Part shown: positions 32,314 to 35,648 of the stretch, piece after piece | Numbering within the stretch: the first letter of the stretch is position 1 | Layout of the letters: each line of letters opens with the position of its first letter | Source: an uncultured Pseudoxanthomonas sp. | Lineage (GTDB): Bacteria; Pseudomonadota; Gammaproteobacteria; Xanthomonadales; Xanthomonadaceae | Assembly: GCA_937975725.1 (NCBI GenBank) | Contig: CALJUL010000062.1 | Span: 1-35,648 of the forward strand | Direction: 5' to 3' | DNA length: 35,648 nt | Notes under the pieces: generated by a model | Database searches by the model: none | What the model was told of the DNA's origin: nothing | The model's input: the letters and a program-made list of their open reading frames with translations, nothing else | Position numbers and translations under genes: made by a program

Positions 32314-33054
32314 TCAGCGCGCCTGCCGCAGCGCCTTCTGCTCGTCCAGCTTCAGCGCGACGTTGTTGCGCAGGTAGGCGGGCTCGACCCGCTCCGGCGC
32401 CACCGCCTCGCCGCGCGCATGCGCCTGCACGGCCAGCCGGGCCAGGTCGGCGGCGTGCGGCAGGGCCGCGGGATCGACGTACGCCAGGCGGTCGTGCAGG
32501 CGCGTGCGCAGCACGCCGTCGCCGGCGGCGAAGCCGGTGCCCACGCCCAGCCAGCCGCGGGCCTCGCCGGCCAGCACGTAGTCGGCCGGCGCGACCACGG
32601 TCTCCGCCGAAGTGGCGCACAGGCGGTCGCCGTCGCGCAGGAAGGTGGCGGCGTAGATCTCGCCCATGCGCGCGTCGATGGCGGCGAGGATGGGCTGTTC
32701 CTCCACGCCCGCGCAGCCGCCCTCGCCGGCCAGCGGTTGCGCGGCCGGCGCGCCCGCGGCCAGCACCGCCAGGGTGGAGACCGGCAGCAGCGGGCGGTCC
32801 AGCGCCAGCGCGATGCCCTGCGCCAGTGCGATGGCCAGGCGCACGCCGGTGAACGCACCGGGACCGCGGCCCAGCGCCACCGCGTCGAGCTGCGCGCGCG
32901 CGATACCGGCCTCGGCCAGCAGTTGCTCGGCCCACGGCAGCGCCAGTTCGGCATGGCGGCGCGGCGCCAGTTCGAAGCGCTCGCGCACGTCGCCGTCGAT
33001 GTAGACGGCGACGGAACAGGCTTCGGTGGCGGTTTCGAAGGCGAGCAGCTTCAT
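32314..33054 (-). CDS. tsaB: tRNA N6-threonylcarbamoyladenosine biosynthesis protein TsaB
   Basis: This 246-residue ASKHA-fold protein is the TsaB partner of TsaD and TsaE in making t6A at position 37 of ANN-decoding tRNAs. The N-terminal MKLLAFETATEACSVAVY and the GRGPGAFTGVRLAIALAQGIA segment (62-82) are diagnostic. The C-terminal PAYLRNNVALK is also typical. The start is fixed by the conserved N-terminus. Immediately upstream lie four TCACCCC heptamers with no purine-rich ribosome site, which is odd for a gene usually essential. It follows yoaA by 51 bases, the same pairing as in E. coli. Confidence 0.96.
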   Translation of the reverse strand: MKLLAFETATEACSVAVYIDGDVRERFELAPRRHAELALPWAEQLLAEAGIARAQLDAVALGRGPGAFTGVRLAIALAQGIALALDRPLLPVSTLAVLAAGAPAAQPLAGEGGCAGVEEQPILAAIDARMGEIYAATFLRDGDRLCATSAETVVAPADYVLAGEARGWLGVGTGFAAGDGVLRTRLHDRLAYVDPAALPHAADLARLAVQAHARGEAVAPERVEPAYLRNNVALKLDEQKALRQAR

Positions 33055-33082
33055 GGGGTGAGGGGTGAGGGGTGAGGGGTGA
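33055..33082. repeat. Four-copy heptamer array abutting the tsaB start codon
   Basis: GGGGTGA is repeated four times without a mismatch, beginning on the base next to the tsaB start codon. In the tsaB mRNA this reads as TCACCCC repeats directly before ATG. It shares the 7-base period of the arrays near 11306 and 16985. Confidence 0.95.
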
Positions 33083-33105
33083 GGAGGAAGCTTACCGGGG
33101 CGGCT

Positions 33106-35187
33106 TCAGAAGCGCGCGTCGGCGAACCAGTCGTCGGCGGCGGGCGGCGGCGCGGGTTCTTCCTCGACCTGCGCGCCGAAGAACCGCTGCACGTCCTGCA
33201 CGCGCTGCGTGCGCGCGAACGGCGGCAGCGAATCCAGGAACACCCGGCCGTAGGGCTTGCCGGTGAGGCGCGGGTCGCACAGCACCAGCACGCCGCGGTC
33301 GGTCTCGCTGCGGATCAGCCGGCCCACGCCCTGCTTGAGCGCGATCACCGCCTGCGGCAACTGCTCGTCGCGGAAGGGATTGCCGCCGGAACGCCGCACC
33401 GCGTCCAGCCGCGCCTCGAACACCGGGTCGTCCGGCGCGGCGAACGGCAGCTTGTCCACCACCACCACGCTCAGCGCGTCGCCGACCACGTCCACGCCCT
33501 CGCGGAAGCTGGCCGCGCCCAGCAGCACGCCGTTGCCGGATTCGCGGAAGCGTTGCAGCAGGACGGCGCGCGGCGCCTCGCCCTGCACGAACAGCGGCCA
33601 CGGCCCGCCGCGCAGCGCGTCGGCGGCTTCGCGCAATGCGCGGTGCGAGGCGAACAGCAGGAAGGCGCGCCCGGCGGAGGCGTGCAGCACCGGTTGCAGG
33701 GTGCGGATCAGCGCGGCGCCGTAGCCCGGCGCGTTGGGTTCCGGCAGCCCGGACGGCAGGTAGCACAGCGCCTGCCGCGGCCAGTCGAACGGGCTGGGTT
33801 GCAGCAGCGTGGGCGGATCGTCCAGGCCCAGCCGCTGCGCGAAGTGGTCGAAATGCCCGCCGACCGCCAGCGTGGCCGAGGTGAACACCCAGGCCGCGCG
33901 CGACTGCTCGCGGTGCTGCCGCAGCGGGCCGGACACGTCCAGCGGCGTGCGCTGGCAGCGGAAGCCGCGGGCGGTCAACTCGTACCACAGCACGTCGGCG
34001 GCGTCGGTATCGGCGGCCACGGGCGATGCGGGCGGCGCGACCGCGGTCGCGCCTTCGCCGGGCGCTCCGCCCTGCCCGGCCGCGGGTCCGACGTCGTCGT
34101 GCCAGCGCGCCAGCCGCGCGGCGAATTCAGTCGCGCGCGCGGCGCAGGCTTCCATGCCGATCGAGCCCTCCACCAGCGGCGCCAGCGCGTCGGAAAGCCC
34201 GTCCAGCGCGCCGGCCAGCGCATCGAAGCCCTCGGCCACGCCGGGCTTGCCCAGCAGGCGCTCGCGGGTGCCGCGCGCCGGCAGCCCGTCCATGGCCGCG
34301 CGCAGTTCGCGCAGCGCCTGCTCCAGCGCGCGCACCGGCGCCTGCAACGCGGCCAGCGCACCGGCCACGTCCTTGCATTCGGCCAGGCAGTCGCGCGCCA
34401 GTTCCTGCAAGGGGCGCATGCCGAAGCCTTCGCCGAAGAAATTGGCGGCCAGCTCCGGCAACTGGTGCGCTTCGTCGATCACGAACGCCTGCGCGCCCGG
34501 CAGGATTTCGCCGAAGCCCTCCTGCTTCAGCGCCAGGTCGGCCAGCAGCAGGTGGTGGTTGACCACCACGATGTCCGCGGCCTGCGCGCGCTGCCGCGCC
34601 TGCACCACGAAGCAGTCGTCCCAGAACGGGCAGTCGCTGCCCAGGCAATTGTCGATGGTGGAGGTGACCAGCGGCAGCAGCGGCGAGTCTTCCGGCAGCG
34701 CGGCCAGCTCGGCCATATCGCCAAAGTGGGTGCGTCCGCTCCAGGCCACGATGCGCTGGAACTGGTCGACCTGCTCGCGGCTGGTGAAGGTGTTCCTGAG
34801 CAGCGCCGGCTCGCCCTTGGCCTGTTGCAGACGGTAGCGGCACAGGTAGTTGGCGCGGCCCTTCAGCAGCGCCGACTTCAGGCCCGCCACGCCCAGCGCG
34901 TCGCGCACGCGCGGCAGGTCGCGGTGGTAGAGCTGGTCCTGCAACGCGCGGGTGCCGGTGGAGACGATGGTCTTGAGCCCGGACAGCAGCGCCGGCACCA
35001 GGTAGGCGTAGGTCTTGCCGGTGCCGGTGCCGGCCTCGGCCAGCAGCACGTCGCGGGCGTCGAAGGCGTCGGCGATGGCGGCAGTCAGGCGCTGCTGGGC
35101 CTCGCGCGGCGCGAAGGCATCCAGGCGCTGTGCGAGCGCACCGCCTTCGCTGAGGGCTTCACGGCTGGCCTGGGCGAGCTGGCTCAT
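33106..35187 (-). CDS. yoaA: DinG/YoaA-family ATP-dependent DNA helicase
   Basis: This 693-residue superfamily-2 helicase has an XPD-like layout. Walker A is EAGTGTGKT (51-59). The four cysteines of the likely 4Fe-4S cluster are Cys116, Cys181, Cys186 and Cys192. The DEAH box is VIDEAH (236-241), and C-terminal helicase motifs include FTSATLA, LLGAASFREGVDV and QGVGRLIRSETDRG. In E. coli YoaA works with HolC (DNA polymerase III chi) in repair at stalled forks. The frame opens with a GTG four codons earlier, but the ATG at 35187 has AGGA at good distance. It lies between a TPR gene and tsaB, all on one strand. A poorly conserved Gly/Ala-rich stretch sits at about 365-385. Confidence 0.94.
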   Translation of the reverse strand: MSQLAQASREALSEGGALAQRLDAFAPREAQQRLTAAIADAFDARDVLLAEAGTGTGKTYAYLVPALLSGLKTIVSTGTRALQDQLYHRDLPRVRDALGVAGLKSALLKGRANYLCRYRLQQAKGEPALLRNTFTSREQVDQFQRIVAWSGRTHFGDMAELAALPEDSPLLPLVTSTIDNCLGSDCPFWDDCFVVQARQRAQAADIVVVNHHLLLADLALKQEGFGEILPGAQAFVIDEAHQLPELAANFFGEGFGMRPLQELARDCLAECKDVAGALAALQAPVRALEQALRELRAAMDGLPARGTRERLLGKPGVAEGFDALAGALDGLSDALAPLVEGSIGMEACAARATEFAARLARWHDDVGPAAGQGGAPGEGATAVAPPASPVAADTDAADVLWYELTARGFRCQRTPLDVSGPLRQHREQSRAAWVFTSATLAVGGHFDHFAQRLGLDDPPTLLQPSPFDWPRQALCYLPSGLPEPNAPGYGAALIRTLQPVLHASAGRAFLLFASHRALREAADALRGGPWPLFVQGEAPRAVLLQRFRESGNGVLLGAASFREGVDVVGDALSVVVVDKLPFAAPDDPVFEARLDAVRRSGGNPFRDEQLPQAVIALKQGVGRLIRSETDRGVLVLCDPRLTGKPYGRVFLDSLPPFARTQRVQDVQRFFGAQVEEEPAPPPAADDWFADARF

Positions 35188-35254
35188 GGCGTCCTGCACC
35201 GCGCGCGGCGGCCGGCGCCTGCGCGGGGCAGGAACGCCGGCGGCGCGCGCCGCG

Positions 35255-35648
35255 TCACATCCTCTCGATCACCGGCACCGTGCAGGCATCGCGGCGGCGG
35301 CCGGCCTCGTCGATGGCCTGGTCCAGCGCGGCCAGCCCGGCCGCCTGCTCGGCGGCCTGGTCCGGCGTCTGCCGCGGCTTGGGCACCGCCGCCAGCGTGC
35401 GCCCGTGCTGGCGCACCTGGCGCAGGGTTTCCCAATGCTGGCGGCACAGCGGCCCGACCTGCGAGCCGAGGGTGAAGGCGCGCTCGGCCAGGGTGGCGGC
35501 GCGGTCGTATTCGCCCTGCAACAGCGCGACCTCGGCGCGTTCCTGCAGCACGGCCGGATCGTCGGGCACGATCAGCAGGGCCTGGTTGAGGGCGTCGGCG
35601 GCGGTGGCCACGTCGCGCGCCGCGCGCGCGCGCGCGGCCTTCTCACGC
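35255..35648 (-). CDS. TPR-repeat protein, 5' end beyond the window
   Basis: The frame is open to the right edge, so only the last ~130 residues are seen. They contain TPR-type helices: ALNQALLIVPDDPAVLQERAEVALLQGEYDRAATLAERAFTLG-like spacing with the usual small/aromatic pattern. A GPLCRQHWETLRQVR helix and a Gln/Ala-rich C-terminal helix follow, ending VPVIERM. A GTG at 35611 could serve as start but cuts a TPR, so I favour a longer gene. TPR proteins are scaffolds; the partner is unknown. It lies 67 bases upstream of yoaA on the same strand. Confidence 0.8.
   Translation of the reverse strand, partial: REKAARARAARDVATAADALNQALLIVPDDPAVLQERAEVALLQGEYDRAATLAERAFTLGSQVGPLCRQHWETLRQVRQHGRTLAAVPKPRQTPDQAAEQAAGLAALDQAIDEAGRRRDACTVPVIERM

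Noticed and set aside
35612..35635. A CG-dinucleotide run near the right edge
   Set aside because: It encodes an Ala/Arg stretch of the open TPR-protein frame and needs no separate explanation.

Overview
The window is high-GC DNA, densely packed with long genes and short intergenic gaps. Gene content and order point to a gammaproteobacterium of the Xanthomonadaceae (Xanthomonas, Lysobacter, Luteimonas and Xylella relatives). The strongest pointers are the pilG-pilI-pilJ-pilL/chpA-chpB-chpC order without pilH or pilK, divergent gshB-tonB next to pilG, yoaA next to tsaB, and intergenic heptamer and inverted repeats. I see no tRNA, rRNA, CRISPR array, transposase or phage gene. The identification is by inspection only; no database search was run.

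Left part (1-5010): a TPM-domain protein cut by the window edge, lemA, a rho-independent terminator, a TerC-family membrane protein and dgkA lie on the minus strand. A plus-strand SGNH-hydrolase lipoprotein follows, then a minus-strand pair in which a sigma-factor-like gene is translationally coupled to a VOC-family gene.

Efflux and signalling block (5232-10834, minus): an OmpR-type response regulator, a histidine kinase, a MacA/HlyD-type adaptor, an ABC ATPase and a MacB-type permease are read in that order. The last three overlap by ATGA. The adaptor carries an extra Gln/Ala-rich helical insert that looks like a Spy/CpxP-type module.

Metabolic block (10962-16951): three small membrane proteins (DUF486, Mpo1-like, YnfA), then a tight nudE-cysQ-mazG operon of nucleotide-cleaning hydrolases, divergent bioA, and rsmE. 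A 561-base gene-free stretch with heptamer repeats follows.

Pil-Chp block (17513-28606, minus): pilG, pilI (CheW), pilJ (receptor), a 2086-residue chpA/pilL hybrid kinase, a chpB-like gene and a chpC-like CheW gene form one probable operon behind a promoter with a perfect TTGACA -35 box. It would control type IV pilus twitching. The ChpB-like protein has lost the CheB catalytic serine and the expected aspartate, and no CheR/PilK or PilH gene is present. This suggests a chemosensory pathway without methylation-based adaptation.

Right part (28850-35648): gshB and a TonB-like gene diverge from pilG, as they do beside pilG in Pseudomonas. A PPK2 polyphosphate kinase follows, then on the minus strand a TPR protein (cut by the edge), the yoaA helicase and tsaB. 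The tsaB start codon abuts a four-copy heptamer array and has no visible Shine-Dalgarno sequence.
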